The notes beneath the pieces were generated by a model, which was not told the DNA's origin, searched no databases, and was given only the letters and a program-made list of their open reading frames with translations. A stretch of DNA of 64,000 nucleotides from Akanthomyces muscarius (lineage: Eukaryota > Ascomycota > Sordariomycetes > Hypocreales > Cordycipitaceae), in assembly GCF_028009165.1 (NCBI RefSeq), contig NC_079241.1, forward strand, positions 7,068,001 through 7,132,000, written 5' to 3'. This document shows, piece by piece, positions 8,667-19,661 of the stretch. The position numbers were made by a program, and so were the translations under genes. Numbering within the stretch: position 1 is the stretch's first letter; each line of letters begins with the position of its first letter.

Positions 8667-11600
8667 ATGAATTTTCTTCCTACGCGCTTTCGAGGCGAAA
8701 CCACCGGTCCTGCCAAGGCCGCCCCCCCGACCTGGGCCGGCAAGACCATCACGCCGTTTCTGCACCTGCTTGGCCGACTGGCGGGCTCGCACCCGATCCA
8801 CACGATTGTCCTCGTCGCCGTCCTTGCCAGCTCCTCCTACATTGGCTTGATCCAGGAGAGCTTGTTCGAGAGAACGGCCACCGTCAGCAAGGCAGACTGG
8901 TCTTCTCTCACCGAGGGCAGCCGAGACCTCTTCGCCAGCCCCGAGACCGCTTGGCGATGGCAGAGCGTCGAGGCCGGTGCCGAGAGCACTGACAACTCGG
9001 ACCACCTCGCTCTCTTGACCTTTGTCTTCCCGGATACCCTCTCTGCCGATACCATCGATGTCGCTCCTCTCGCCCAAGCCGTCCCGACGCCGCAGAACCT
9101 CTCCATTACCTCGCTGCCCGTCACTGAGAACCCCTTCACCACGTACACCCAGGACAGCATCCTCGCCTACTCCCTTCCCTACGACCAGGCCCGTGAGTTC
9201 CTCACCGCTGCTCAGGAGATTCCGTCTGAGAACAGCGAGACTGTTCTCACCCGCCATGGCCGCGAAGAAAAGATGTGGATCATGAAGGCGGCCAAGGTGC
9301 ACACTCGTAACACGTTTGTGGAGTGGGTGCGCAACGCCTGGACCGAGTTTATCGATCTGCTCAAGAATGCCGAGACACTCGACATTGTCATCATGGTCCT
9401 TGGCTACCTCTCCATGCACCTGACGTTTGTCTCTCTGTTCCTCTCTATGCGCCGCATGGGTTCCAACCTTTGGCTCGGCATGAGCACGCTCTTTGCCTCT
9501 GCCTTTGCCTTTGTCTTTGGTCTCGCCGTCACCACCAAGCTTGGCGTTCCCATCAGTGTCATCCTGCTGTCCGAGGGCTTGCCCTTTCTCGTCGTCACTA
9601 TTGGTTTCGAAAAGAACATTGTCCTCACCCGCGCTGTCCTCAACCACGCCATTGAGGCCCGTCGCAGCCAGTCCCAAAACTCTAAAGGCAAGGGCAAGTC
9701 CCTGACCCAGGACGCCATCCAGACCGCCATCTACGCTGCCATCAAGGACAAGGGCTATGAGATTATCCGCGACTACGCGATTGAGATTACCATCCTGGTC
9801 CTTGGTGCTGCTTCCGGTGTCCAGGGCGGTCTTCAGCAGTTCTGCTTCCTCGCCGCCTGGATCCTCTTCTTCGACTGCCTCCTGCTCTTCACCTTTTACA
9901 CTGCCATTCTCAGCATCAAGCTCGAGATTAACCGCATCAAGCGCCATTTTGAAATGCGACAGGCTCTCGAGGCTGATGGTGTCAGCCGCCGTGTTGCCGA
10001 AAATGTCGCTTCCAGCAACGACTGGCCCAACGGCGATGCCAAGACTGCCAAGGACAAGGCTCTCTTTGGCCGCGGCATGAAGAGCAGCAGCGTCCCAAAG
10101 TTCAAGGTTCTCATGATCTCTGGCTTTGTCTTCATCAACATTGTCAACATTTGCACCATTCCCTTCCGCAGCGGCAGCTCGTTTGCTACTCTTCGCTCCT
10201 GGGCTGGTGGTCTCGGCGGTGTTGTTTCGGCCCCTCCCGTGGACCCTTTCAAGGTTGCCGCCAACGGCCTCGATGTTGTCCTCGCCGCTGCCAAGTCTCG
10301 CGGCCAGGCCGTTCTCGTTTCCGTCCTCACGCCGATCAAGTATGAGCTCGAGTACCCCTCTATCCACTACGCCCTTCCTGCTGCGGTCGCCGACGCCACT
10401 GTCCACGGACACAGCCACTTTGACAGCTATGGAATGGGTGGTCGTGTTGTTGGCAGCCTTCTCAAGAGTCTCGAGGACCCTATCCTGTCCAAGTGGATCG
10501 TTGTTGCCCTGGCTCTCAGCGTTGGTCTCAACGGCTACCTGTTCAACATTGCCCGCTGGGGCATCAACGAGCCTAGCGTTTCCGAAACTTCTGAGCACCA
10601 CATCGACCGCAGGGAGCTTGCCCGCGCCCAGCGCTTCAACGAGACTGAGCCCAGCAGCATTCCTCTCGGCCAATACGTCGCCCCTACTCCTCAGCCTACG
10701 GAACCCGCTACTCCCGCCCTTACCGACGATGAAGGCGACGGTTTGTCCATGACCAGATCGAGGCCGGCTCCGATGACCCCCTCTGCTAACCGCAGCAACG
10801 CCGAACTCGACCAAATGCTGCTTGAGAAGCGCGTTCCCGAAATGACTGACGAAGAAGTCGTCGCCATGTCGATGCGCGGCAAAATTCCCGGTTATGCCCT
10901 AGAGAAGACTCTTGGCGACTTTACCCGCGCCGTCAAGATCCGCCGTACTATCATTTCTCGCACCAAGGCCACTTCTCACATCACCCACAGCCTGGACCGC
11001 TCCAAGCTGCCTTTTCAGAACTACGACTGGGAGCGTGTCTTTGGCGCCTGTTGTGAAAATGTCATTGGTTACATGCCCCTCCCTGTTGGTGTTGCTGGTC
11101 CCCTCGTGATCGACGGACAGAGCTACTTTATTCCCATGGCCACCACCGAAGGTGTCTTGGTTGCCAGTGCTAGCAGAGGCTGCAAGGCCATCAACTCTGG
11201 CGGCGGCGCCATTACTGTTCTTACTGGTGACGGAATGACCCGTGGTCCCTGTGTCAGCTTTGAAACCTTGGAGCGCGCTGGTGCTGCAAAGCTGTGGCTC
11301 GACTCTGAAGAGGGCCAGAATGTAATGAAGAAGGCCTTCAACTCGACCAGTCGTTTTGCCCGTTTGCAGACTATGAAGACTGCAATGGCCGGTACCAACC
11401 TGTATATCCGCTTCCGCACCACCACTGGCGACGCCATGGGTATGAACATGATTTCCAAGGGCGTCGAGCACGCCCTGAACATTATGGCTACCGATGGCGG
11501 TTTCGACGACATGATTATTGTTTCCGTCTCGGGCAACTACTGCTCGGACAAGAAGCCTGCAGCTATCAACTGGATCGAGGGCCGTGGCAAGAGCGTTGTC

Positions 11601-12209
11601 GCGGAGGCCATTATCCCTGGCGATGTCGTCAAGAGCGTTCTCAAGTGCGACGTTGACACTCTTGTGGAGCTCAACATTAGCAAGAACCTGATTGGATCGG
11701 CCATGGCTGGTGCCATGGGTGGTTTCAACGCGCACGCCGCCAACATTGTCGCCGCCATCTACCTCGCCACCGGCCAGGATCCCGCCCAGGTGGTGGAGAG
11801 CTCCAACTGCATCACCATCATGAAGAACCTCAAGGGCTCGCTGCAAATCTCCGTGTCGATGCCTTCGCTGGAAGTCGGCACCCTCGGTGGCGGCACCATT
11901 CTCGAGCCTCAGAGTTCCATGCTCGACCTTCTCGGCGTCCGTGGCTCGCACCCGACGAACCCCGGTGACAATGCCCGCCGCCTGGCCCGCATCATTGCCG
12001 CTTCTGTCCTCGCTGGTGAGCTGTCGCTGTGCAGTGCCCTAGCGGCTGGCCACTTGGTCCGCGCCCACATGCAGCACAACCGCAGCGCCGCACCTTCAAG
12101 GACGACGACGCCGGCGCCCCCGGCCACGCCGGTCACGCTAGCGATGACGAATGGTCTGGAGAAGGCCAATGGCAAGAGTGCGGCCGCGAATGAGCGATCC
12201 AAGCGGTGA
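8667..12209 (+). CDS. hmg1: 3-hydroxy-3-methylglutaryl-CoA reductase
   Basis: An uninterrupted frame of 1,180 residues starts at [11 protein letters not shown], the usual start of the Sordariomycete enzyme. It reduces HMG-CoA to mevalonate with NADPH, the committed step of sterol and isoprenoid synthesis, in the ER membrane. An N-terminal membrane segment is followed by a sterol-sensing-domain-like block of membrane helices at about residues 236-400, a variable linker, and the catalytic domain from about 750. Landmarks there are [16 protein letters not shown] (about 796), GDAMGMNM (about 920), the [17 protein letters not shown] segment, [12 protein letters not shown], and the catalytic His in [12 protein letters not shown] near 1128. 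The Ser of HNRS (about 1140) matches the AMPK/Snf1 phosphorylation site of animal and plant enzymes. In-frame ATGs at 8517 and 8538 would extend the N-terminus, but a likely leader intron removes them. Confidence 0.96.
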   Translation: MNFLPTRFRGETTGPAKAAPPTWAGKTITPFLHLLGRLAGSHPIHTIVLVAVLASSSYIGLIQESLFERTATVSKADWSSLTEGSRDLFASPETAWRWQSVEAGAESTDNSDHLALLTFVFPDTLSADTIDVAPLAQAVPTPQNLSITSLPVTENPFTTYTQDSILAYSLPYDQAREFLTAAQEIPSENSETVLTRHGREEKMWIMKAAKVHTRNTFVEWVRNAWTEFIDLLKNAETLDIVIMVLGYLSMHLTFVSLFLSMRRMGSNLWLGMSTLFASAFAFVFGLAVTTKLGVPISVILLSEGLPFLVVTIGFEKNIVLTRAVLNHAIEARRSQSQNSKGKGKSLTQDAIQTAIYAAIKDKGYEIIRDYAIEITILVLGAASGVQGGLQQFCFLAAWILFFDCLLLFTFYTAILSIKLEINRIKRHFEMRQALEADGVSRRVAENVASSNDWPNGDAKTAKDKALFGRGMKSSSVPKFKVLMISGFVFINIVNICTIPFRSGSSFATLRSWAGGLGGVVSAPPVDPFKVAANGLDVVLAAAKSRGQAVLVSVLTPIKYELEYPSIHYALPAAVADATVHGHSHFDSYGMGGRVVGSLLKSLEDPILSKWIVVALALSVGLNGYLFNIARWGINEPSVSETSEHHIDRRELARAQRFNETEPSSIPLGQYVAPTPQPTEPATPALTDDEGDGLSMTRSRPAPMTPSANRSNAELDQMLLEKRVPEMTDEEVVAMSMRGKIPGYALEKTLGDFTRAVKIRRTIISRTKATSHITHSLDRSKLPFQNYDWERVFGACCENVIGYMPLPVGVAGPLVIDGQSYFIPMATTEGVLVASASRGCKAINSGGGAITVLTGDGMTRGPCVSFETLERAGAAKLWLDSEEGQNVMKKAFNSTSRFARLQTMKTAMAGTNLYIRFRTTTGDAMGMNMISKGVEHALNIMATDGGFDDMIIVSVSGNYCSDKKPAAINWIEGRGKSVVAEAIIPGDVVKSVLKCDVDTLVELNISKNLIGSAMAGAMGGFNAHAANIVAAIYLATGQDPAQVVESSNCITIMKNLKGSLQISVSMPSLEVGTLGGGTILEPQSSMLDLLGVRGSHPTNPGDNARRLARIIAASVLAGELSLCSALAAGHLVRAHMQHNRSAAPSRTTTPAPPATPVTLAMTNGLEKANGKSAAANERSKR

Positions 12210-12450
12210 AGGAAAAGAAAAAGGAAAAGCCTAGAAGCAGTTGTGATTTCAATAGGGGAAAGAGATTGGATCTGCGATTCTCTTTACTCGAAAGGGGATG
12301 GCATGACACGGCTTGTAGACATTATATGATTGCACTCGTACATAGTTTGTGCTGCCCCACCTCAGTTTACTGAGCTCTCTGCATGACGCATATGCACATT
12401 AATACTCATTTCATTATTCATAACCTGCATCTATCGTACTTGCTGCTTCC

Positions 12451-13186
12451 CTACCGCGACACTTGCGACAGAGCCTTTACCTTTTCCACCTCGGGTGACG
12501 TGGAGAGGACCACATCTACGCCGTTGCTCTTGAGCTCGGCCACGACCTCATCCCACTTGTTCGGAAACACGGCCCTCGTGGCGTCCGCCAGCACCACGGT
12601 CCTGAAGCCCTCCCGCGCCGCATGTTCCGCCGTCGCCCTGACGCAGTAGTCCAGCGCCAGGCCGGCGACGTACACATGCGACACACCACGCTCCCTCAGC
12701 AAGCCTGCCAGCCCGCTGTCCGACTCCCCAAAGGGGTCGTAGAACGCAGAGTACATCTCCCGGTCCGCGCGCTGGCCCTTGTCCACAACGTGGTCGATCA
12801 GCGACAGGTCCAGCTCGGGAACCAGCTGCGCGCCGGGGGTGGACGCGACGCAGTGCACCGGCCAGAGGGACGTGCTGTAGCGCTGCTGGGTGGTTGGGTG
12901 GACGATGGTGTGCGAGGAGGTGAAGGGGGCAGGGGAGCCGGGGTGCGAGGCGGCAAAGGAGATGTGCTGCGCGGGGTGCCAGTCGCGCGTGGCGACTCTG
13001 ACGGCAAAGGGAAGGGCGAGGAGGGTGTTGATGAGGGGGGTGATGGCGCGGCCGTCGGGCACGGCGAGAGAGCCGTTCTGGACACGGTTAGAGTTTGGCA
13101 TGGACGAAGGAAGGGGGGGGACGCACGGGAGGACAAAAGTCCTCTTGGAGGTCGACGACGATGAGGGCGGGTTTAAAGGCGGTCAT
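12451..13186 (-). CDS. pnc1: Nicotinamidase (isochorismatase-fold amidohydrolase)
   Basis: Two exons, 13186-13127 and 13077-12451, joined over a 49-nt GT-AG intron, give 228 residues. Nicotinamidase hydrolyses nicotinamide to nicotinate in NAD+ salvage, and in yeast it relieves inhibition of sirtuins. Landmarks are the N-terminal VVDLQEDFCPP strand with the catalytic Asp, the metal-binding TRDWHPAQH motif, and the nucleophile Cys in VAGLALDYCVRAT. The exon junction restores the conserved PPNGSLAVPDG loop exactly, which fixes both splice sites. It is convergent with the reductase gene, with 241 nt between stop codons, so the transcripts may overlap. Length fits the family. Confidence 0.94.
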
Positions 13187-13828
13187 GGCGGGTGGTGATG
13201 AGCTGAGGCTGATGGCGGTTGAGAGGCAAGACAGGCTGTTGTGTAAGCTGCCATGTCCTTGGGTGCGTGGGTGGGCTGGATCGGGAAGCCCCGCTGGGTG
13301 GACTGGGACCGAGATGCAAAGGCTGACCAAGCTGCCAAAGAAAAAAGAGGAAGAAGAGCAAGATGAAAAATGGGAATGACGGAACAGTGTGTATTGGGTT
13401 CGGAGATGGGGATGTAGTAATGTGTGTCGTCCGTACGAGGTGAATATGCCTGAGATGTGCATGGACGTGCATGTGGCACCAGGACGTGGTGGGTTGTCAC
13501 ATGGAACAAGGCCGACGAACAAAGCAGACGAATGTAAACGAAGAAATGTCAAAAGATGAAAGTAAAAGTAAAAAAATAAAAGTAATAAGAAAAAAATAAC
13601 GTGGCATTGCTTTGCCTCTACGGATAGACGCAACGCACTTTCGGCCTGCAAAAAACTCTACAGTGCGTACCATCGCCTTTCTGCCACTGTACACTGTCGA
13701 GGTGCGCGCCGAGGACAAGCCATCAAACCAAGAACGAAGAGAAAAGAAAAGAAAAAACCGCCGTAAAAAATAAAACGAAAATGAATGGCAAAAAATACAA
13801 CCGGAGCTGTCAATCGAAGATATATAGG
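13187..13828. other. Intergenic: nicotinamidase promoter
   Basis: Promoter of the leftward nicotinamidase gene, C/T-rich on the coding (minus) strand over about 13310-13350 and A-rich (plus strand) near 13540-13600. No gene is seen before the tRNA. Confidence 0.45.
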
Positions 13829-13832
13829 AAAA
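13829..13832 (-). terminator. RNA polymerase III terminator of tRNA-Lys
   Basis: A run of four T on the minus strand begins at the tRNA discriminator position, as expected for Pol III termination. Confidence 0.7.
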
Positions 13833-13916
13833 GCCCGATGCGGGGGTCGAACCCGCAGCCTTGAGATTGTGTACTCTCGTAAGAGTCTCACGCTCTACCG
13901 ATTGAGCTAACCAGGC
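13832..13916 (-). tRNA. tRNA-Lys (anticodon CTT) with a 12-nt intron
   Basis: The minus strand folds as a complete tRNA. The 7-bp acceptor stem pairs GCCTGGT with ATCGGGC (two G-U pairs), the D arm is GCTC/GAGC, the anticodon stem is TGAGA/TCTCA, and the T arm GCGGG-TTCGACC-CCCGC matches the Pol III B box. The loop reads CT-CTT-A, then a 12-nt insertion directly after position 37, then A. That is the canonical site of nuclear tRNA introns. The anticodon CTT decodes AAG. Confidence 0.93.
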
Positions 13917-14845
13917 AGTTGCTCGCTGGTTGCTTTGATGAAAGACTGTGTTTTATTCTAGATTATAAGGGGAACGGTAAAGGGAAGAGTTTTCACTCTT
14001 GGTGGGCTCCGTGTGGGTGGAGCCGACTTGGTCGGCGCTGCGCCGGGTGGGCCCGTCGGGTGTGGGGCGGCCATTGACTTACACGGACTGATCGAGTTGT
14101 GCAGGAAGCTGAGAATAGTTTCGAGATGTCCGGTGTTGGAACGTAATTCGGCCGTAGAGTTTATTACAAGTCGTGGATTTGGAAAGGAGTCGGCAGTTGC
14201 AGTTGATTGCAGGACACATGAATTGGCACCGCGTTGCGTGATCCTTGGTTGCGGCGCCGCTTCTACGCCCACTGACACAAGAGGCGTGCAAGACGTCAAA
14301 CCCAATATATAAAAGCGCAACTTTGCAAAGGTGAGCGATTTTCAAAACTCACTAAACATCTGAGCCAGGCAGTTTTATATTGGGTGCAGGACCAACGGGC
14401 GCAGGTTAGCCCTCCTGAGCCCTCCGCTACAGTACCTTGTACACATGTACGGCGTCAACCGTATGCCTGCAAACTTGACACCACTGCCATGTTGGCTTTC
14501 GGACATGTCTTGCGCCACAAAACCTCTTTAGCGGAAAGCCTCTAAATGCTAAAGTCTGCAGAACTTTTTCTAGTGTCTGTATTCTCTTTTGATGAGTTAT
14601 AAACCCCTCCTTCTCTAACTTTCGTCTCCAAATTCGTCCTCCAACCATCTTCCATCACTGCCTCTTCTTAGACCCTCAACTCACACCCCGACTGTGCTCA
14701 GTGTCTACAAAATCTCGCTGTCAAGACATTGCAGTCACTGATAGCCCACCCGGACTAGACGCCTCCACCAACAGAGCAAAGTCTTCCGACGTTACAGACA
14801 AAGCAACCACTGCATCCACCATACCACCCGCATCCATCACCCATA
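13917..14845. other. Intergenic: tRNA upstream region and promoter of the 402-aa gene
   Basis: About 930 nt without a convincing coding frame. The stretch before 14846 is rich in C/T and C/A (about 14640-14845), as in fungal leaders. Confidence 0.45.
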
Positions 14846-16054
14846 ATGCCCATCAACAGGATCAAGAAGAGCGTCGCCTCGCGCATCGCAAGCTGCAAGT
14901 CCAAGACCATCCCCGCTCGCCTCCTGCACTGGGCGCAGAAGCACGTCGAGGCCCTCGCCGGCACGAGCAGCAGCACCGCAGACGGCAGCAGCCCCCGAAG
15001 CACCGGCAGCTCCCCCGCCGCGGAGCGCATCTCGTCCGTCTCCAGCGTGCCTTTTCTGGAGCTCACGCTGGACGAAACCAAGCTCAGCGCCCGCAGCTGC
15101 CTCAAGAAGAAGAGACGCGGCCCCAACCACGGGGCCGACGCCGACGCCGGCCCCGCCACTAAGCACGTCGGCTTCGTCTGCAACGACCGCCTCCTGAGGT
15201 GCATGGTCACCGGCACCCACATCCCCTTCCGCGCCAGGACCGCCAAGATGACCGAAGAATTCAATCAGCGCGCCGTGGACCGCACCGAGCAGCGCCGCAT
15301 CAACAGGCTGGCCCACCGCCTGGCCCGCGAGGCCGCCGGCATCCCGCCCGGCGAGACCTCTTCGTCGTCGTCGTCCTCGGACGACGACGACGTGCAGCCC
15401 AAGTGGGACAGCTACAGCAGCGACGAGTCGGACGAGCTGCTGTATGACCCCGACAGCGTCGCGGACATGTCCCTCCGGGAAAACCACGAGCTGGCCAAGC
15501 TGGCCAAGGAGGCGCTCACCGTCGGCACCATTGCCGGCGGCGGGATGGACTTTGCGCTGTACGTAGTGCGCGACGAGGACCTGCTCAGGGCGCTCGAGCG
15601 GACGGCGGAGAAGTACGCTCACCACACCAGGATCGCGAGCTACTGCGGCGACGAGCGCCGCTACGCCTACTGCGGCGTCGGCAGCATCACAGAGCTGTCC
15701 GTCCAGCTATACAGCAACTACGCCACCGCCATGTCGGGCAACCGCACCCTCCGGCCGGTGGCCCCAAAGCAGAAGAAGAAGAAGTCGGCGGATGCCGTCG
15801 TTGCTACTGCTGCTGCGTCTTCCTCCAAGGTGGAGGGCTCTTCCATGACAAAGAGCTTTCCACGTGCCGAGAGCTCCTCAATGGCAGAGCGCAGGCTGGC
15901 GAACAGCCAGAAGCAAGTCACTGTTGCTACCCTGGCCGCCATTGCTGAAGTCAACAGCGAAGCCAACAGCGAAGTCAACGCCGAAGCCAACAACACTGAA
16001 GTCAATACCGAGGCCGTCACCGAAGCCATCACCGAGGCCAACACTACAGTCTAA
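14846..16054 (+). CDS. Uncharacterised acidic, low-complexity protein (402 aa)
   Basis: Single-exon frame from an ATG at 14846; I do not recognise a family. The first 35 residues are basic and amphipathic (MPINRIKKSVASRIASCKSK). A Ser-rich linker follows, then a helical segment (TEEFNQRAVDRTEQRRINRLAHRLAREAAG), a Ser7-Asp4 acidic patch near residue 175, a more ordered-looking region at about 210-295 that contains several Tyr and Cys, and a C-terminal tail of degenerate EVNSEAN/EVNTEA repeats. There is no signal peptide or membrane segment. Its high GC content and strong third-position bias against AT-richer flanks support real coding. Function unknown. Confidence 0.72.
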   Translation: MPINRIKKSVASRIASCKSKTIPARLLHWAQKHVEALAGTSSSTADGSSPRSTGSSPAAERISSVSSVPFLELTLDETKLSARSCLKKKRRGPNHGADADAGPATKHVGFVCNDRLLRCMVTGTHIPFRARTAKMTEEFNQRAVDRTEQRRINRLAHRLAREAAGIPPGETSSSSSSSDDDDVQPKWDSYSSDESDELLYDPDSVADMSLRENHELAKLAKEALTVGTIAGGGMDFALYVVRDEDLLRALERTAEKYAHHTRIASYCGDERRYAYCGVGSITELSVQLYSNYATAMSGNRTLRPVAPKQKKKKSADAVVATAAASSSKVEGSSMTKSFPRAESSSMAERRLANSQKQVTVATLAAIAEVNSEANSEVNAEANNTEVNTEAVTEAITEANTTV

Positions 16055-16814
16055 AATGAGACCGACCAAGCCAATGAAAACTGCGATTATTGCAGTCGCT
16101 TAATGGCTCTACGAGCTACGAATACCATTCACCCATGGCGTTGGGGAGTTTATGGGATGCACCGACAATATTTGCTTTCCCTTTTCCTGGATCATCAGCG
16201 CATTGCCTCTTCAAGCTATCAATCATTTCTTTCATTTGTCTTTTTTTTTTTAAAAAAAGGAGGGAAACAAGGGAAAAAAAAATCACCAACGAAAAAAAGT
16301 TTAAAAGTTTTGTGGCTTTGGGGAAAAGCTTTTGGGGGGGGGGGGGGGGGAAATCGTGTCTGGCTAGAATTGAACGGGATTGACGGGCCACCATTTGCAC
16401 TTTACTTTACAGCTTCAGATTAAAATTAAACAACTCAAAATCAGTTCTTATCATGTGAAATGCTTTGGTAGCTTTAATGATCCCGAGATCTGTTTCTGGC
16501 AAGGAACAAGAACGCTTGTTCGGGGATCGTGCGTGGCAATGTTGAGCAGGATCTGCAGCTCACTATTGTTGCCTTTTATTTTATTTTATACGATACTCCA
16601 GTAGCTTGGAATAAAAAACAGTTCACAACTCAAGCTAGCGATTTTCCTGTAAAAATTTCAAAAAGCGAGAGCAAGGGCAGTTTGCGCATCTGTCCAGAAA
16701 AGATCTGGCCAACCCATCTGACGCTGGAGAGGTCCACGACCAGGAACGCGACACACCAGGAAAAGAGACGCGCACAGTCTCCCATCTGCAGCCTGGAAGC
16801 CAAGTTCCCGGTAG
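16055..16814. other. Intergenic region with homopolymers
   Basis: Between the 3' ends of two convergent genes. It is AT-rich, with A- and T-runs at 16237-16300 and a long G-run. No gene is seen. Confidence 0.5.
16334..16350. repeat. G17 homopolymer
   Basis: A run of 17 guanines on the plus strand in a 3' intergenic region. Such runs are prone to sequencing-length error and can form G-quadruplex-like structures. Confidence 0.7.
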
Positions 16815-18083
16815 CTACTTTTCTACACAGTCGAGGTTGAAACGAACCTTTTTTGCTTTTGGCTTTGCTTTCCAACGCAGCGCCGCTCGCACATCGGCCA
16901 TTGTGCAGTCGTGCCAGCGCATCGTGCCCTTTAGAAAGCCGTACGCCCGTTCGAGCACCACGGGATCAACCCCCTGCGCATGGTCCCGTATCAGGTCCAG
17001 CGGGCGACTGTTTCCCCAAAACGCTTCGTGGACAGCCTGCTCGAGAATAGTGTACTGGGTACCCCTGTGGTCGCGAAGCCAGACGGGCCTGCCCACGTCG
17101 GCGCCGGCCTTGAGCAGCTCGGTCCAGATCTCCCCCGAGCACGAGTCGACGACGGCGCGTGGCGTGAGGAGATGATATGCCGCACATTCTCCGTCCGTAT
17201 GCTGGTGAATGTCTGCGCCGGCATCCATAAGAAGCGAAAACGCCTCGCGCTTTCGCATCCTGATTGCGTGCATGAGCGCGGTTGTGCCATGTCGGTCGCC
17301 GTGTCCCGCGCGCACATTGGGGTCGGCCCCTAGCCTGAGAAGCAGCTCGACCATGGAGGGGGTGCCGTGACAGACAGCGAGCATAAGTGCCGTCTTGGAC
17401 TCGAGCTTCTGAGGCCGGTCATCGATTTCTGGCGACCACGAAACGTCTTCACAAGTTGAGCAACAAAGCGTTCCTGGAGCTCTTCACATTCATTCACCAG
17501 GCGGTCTGGAACGTGGCCTCCTGCGCTTTTGCGTTTAATTTTGGAGACGCAGTGTAGGAGTAGATTCTCGGGCGGCACGTCCCCGGTTTCTAGCATGGCC
17601 GACGTAGCTCGGTAGTTTTGTCGGTCGCAAGCCTCTCGTAACCAAGTGCCATCGCTCATATAGTCAAGCTCGAAACCGAGCTTTGCGGCGAGAAGAAGGT
17701 GTATAACTGTTTTTGACAGAGGCATCGTAGCAATATATTGCTTGGTATAGCAGGCCTGAACCACCTGCATAAGGTTCGTAGTGTGTCGGAAACATCTTCT
17801 TTGGGTCTATGGGTTTCAACATCTGCAAGACCTTGCGAAGCACTTTCAGGTTGCCGCGTCGCGCAGCCCAGCACAAGTCTTTCTTGCTAGGCTTCGCCGT
17901 TTTCCAATGGCGACGACATAGCGCAGCAAAATAGCGACTTGTATATTCCAAGGCGACGAGATCCCTGAAGCCTGCACTTTGCAGTATCATATCGTGCAGC
18001 TCAGGGGGCAGATGCAAAAGTCCGACCATCTTGCGCATTGATACCGATGATACGTGCGTGTGTGCGGGGATGCTATTTGGCAT
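16815..18083 (-). CDS. F-box / ankyrin-repeat protein
   Basis: The coding signal moves between frames, and two short introns can connect it: exons 18083-17765, 17706-17453 and 17408-16815, about 388 residues. An F-box-like motif (LLHLPPELHDMILQ, then LVALEYTSRYFAALC) is followed by ankyrin-like helices. The clearest repeat is MVELLLRLGADPNVRAG with the following GTTALMHAIRMRKREAFSLLMDAGADI. Such proteins are usually SCF ubiquitin-ligase adaptors. The 44-nt second intron joins two in-frame segments. The first junction is doubtful: the 58-nt segment called intron reads as a good ankyrin helix in the upstream frame, and one fewer A in an A5 run (17710-17714) would also restore the frame. The gene may therefore be intact, misassembled or a fresh pseudogene. 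ATGs at 18140, 18083 and 18038 are all possible starts. Confidence 0.65.
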
Positions 18084-18628
18084 TCTTGCCAGGGTGCGGC
18101 CCGGGGTTTTTGTTGAGTGACGCTGCCCAGCAAACCTCATGACTAAGTAAAGTCGATGTTTCACAGATAAGTTGAGTAAGGAGGACTCACGACGGAAAAG
18201 GGCTATACTGTAAAGAATCAGTTTTTCGCTTTCGTCACACGCGCACGCGCGCATGCATGACTGCCTGGTGAGGCCATGTGCTACACGGGCAAATGAATGT
18301 GTGTGAGAGATGATGTGCATTGTGCTACGTGCAGTGACGTGTCAGTACTCAGTATCGCCATCTTCAACAATAAAATTGAGCTTCTAGTGCTTCTGTGTAG
18401 GACTTTGATGCTAAATAGACGGCGTTTTAAGACGCATAAATGCATGCGCACTTACAGACATGAATATCTGCCCTAGACCTCCTCCTTGATCCCCTCAACC
18501 ACATCAGAAAGATAACACCGAGCCTTATAGAGTCAGCCATGTTGAAAGCGCATTGATGCCCTGTCAGCCAAGACTCACCTCTCCATTTCCCGGTGCCAGA
18601 TGCGGCCGTCTTCACCCACACCTGGCAT
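18084..18628. other. Intergenic region
   Basis: About 545 nt between the F-box/ankyrin start and the 3' end of the small secreted protein gene. No gene is seen; it presumably holds the F-box gene promoter. Confidence 0.45.
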
Positions 18629-18868
18629 TCAGCAGATGCAGTAAGCTCTGCCCTCGGCTGCTTCTTGGCAGCAGGCTCGAGAGCCGCATTCGGAGCTCTT
18701 TACCCAGTAGCCAGAGCTGTTGCAGGTGTAGATGGTGCTGTTGTCGCGCCGGCGTTCGTCACCGCATTGATAAGTGCCAGGGTAGCACCCTCTCTGAGGT
18801 GGCATGCCAGCCTCGACGCAAAGGAAGGTGGTGGTAATGACGACAAGGGTAGTTTTGAGAGCCAACAT
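18629..18868 (-). CDS. Small cysteine-rich secreted protein (79 aa), effector-like
   Basis: A single-exon frame starts at an ATG at 18868. The first 20 residues (MLALKTTLVVITTTFLCVEA) form a good signal peptide. The mature part of about 59 residues has eight cysteines, including a CC pair and a C-terminal CIC, enough for four disulfides. It contains one NST and one NSS glycosylation sequon. Small size, secretion and high Cys content are typical of fungal effectors, hydrophobin-like or antimicrobial proteins, but the spacing (C-C-C-C-CC-C-C) does not fit a hydrophobin with its hydrophobic loops. I do not recognise the family. Confidence 0.72.
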   Translation of the reverse strand: MLALKTTLVVITTTFLCVEAGMPPQRGCYPGTYQCGDERRRDNSTIYTCNSSGYWVKSSECGSRACCQEAAEGRAYCIC

Positions 18869-19661
18869 ATCGACAGGCTTCGTGATTGCGCAGCGGAAAG
18901 CTGGTTGTGTAATGTACTAAGAGGGCGAGTCACTTTCTTTTCTTTAAAGATGAGAGAGCGCTTCAAAACGAGTGCTATCCCGCCCTTTTTATGGCTTTTA
19001 ACAAAGCTGCCAATGGGATTGAGCTTGCAACCCGAATCACCACTCGCCCTGTGTTACTGTGATTGACAGCAGCCCACTCGCATCCGTGCGCTGACCTGTT
19101 ATAACTGTTGTTGGTGTTTGCTCGCGGGTATGTTGTCTCGGGAGTTAGAAAGTCCGAGGCTGTTGCCGTCCACATTGCACAGTGAGAGCACGGATCTTGC
19201 GCGACACCGGGGACAGTAGCATGCTCTGTCCCCGATCCAACGCGAATAAGCGGAAGTGACTTGCAAACGTTGTGGACTGACAAGGCTACTCGTAGCGCGC
19301 CACTGCATTATGCTTCTCGCCAGCACGGCCCTTCGAAGACAATGAATCCCGCCAAGAAAAGTCTCAGTCAAGAGAAGATGTTTAGAGGATCACCTTGTCC
19401 CCTAATTTCGCCGTCCGTTCGGCAAGCTGCTTCAGTCTCTAGCGCGCTATAGCTTCACCGCTCTTCTCTACTCTGAGCGCAGGCACAAGGCAGGCAGTGC
19501 TTCAATAGGCAATCAACAGTCTACGGTGGACAGGTTCACATCAAAGAGGCAGGCAAGTAGACTTAAACCCAAAGTTCCATTCAAAAGTAAACCCATCCCA
19601 GACAGGGTTTCGGAGGCTGCCGCGGCTAGAAACGAAGACAAACTAGGAAGAAGGGTACATA
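18869..19661. other. Intergenic: promoter of the small secreted protein gene
   Basis: About 790 nt with no supported gene. It contains the upstream region of the 79-aa gene and the 3' end of the RING-IBR gene. Confidence 0.45.

Noticed and set aside
8649..10814. 721-codon open frame on the minus strand inside HMG-CoA reductase
   Set aside because: Mirror of the strong codon bias of the reductase gene; Gly/Asp/Val-rich with no domain, and the sense strand is certain.
10899..11951. 350-codon minus-strand frame in the reductase catalytic region
   Set aside because: Same antisense artefact.
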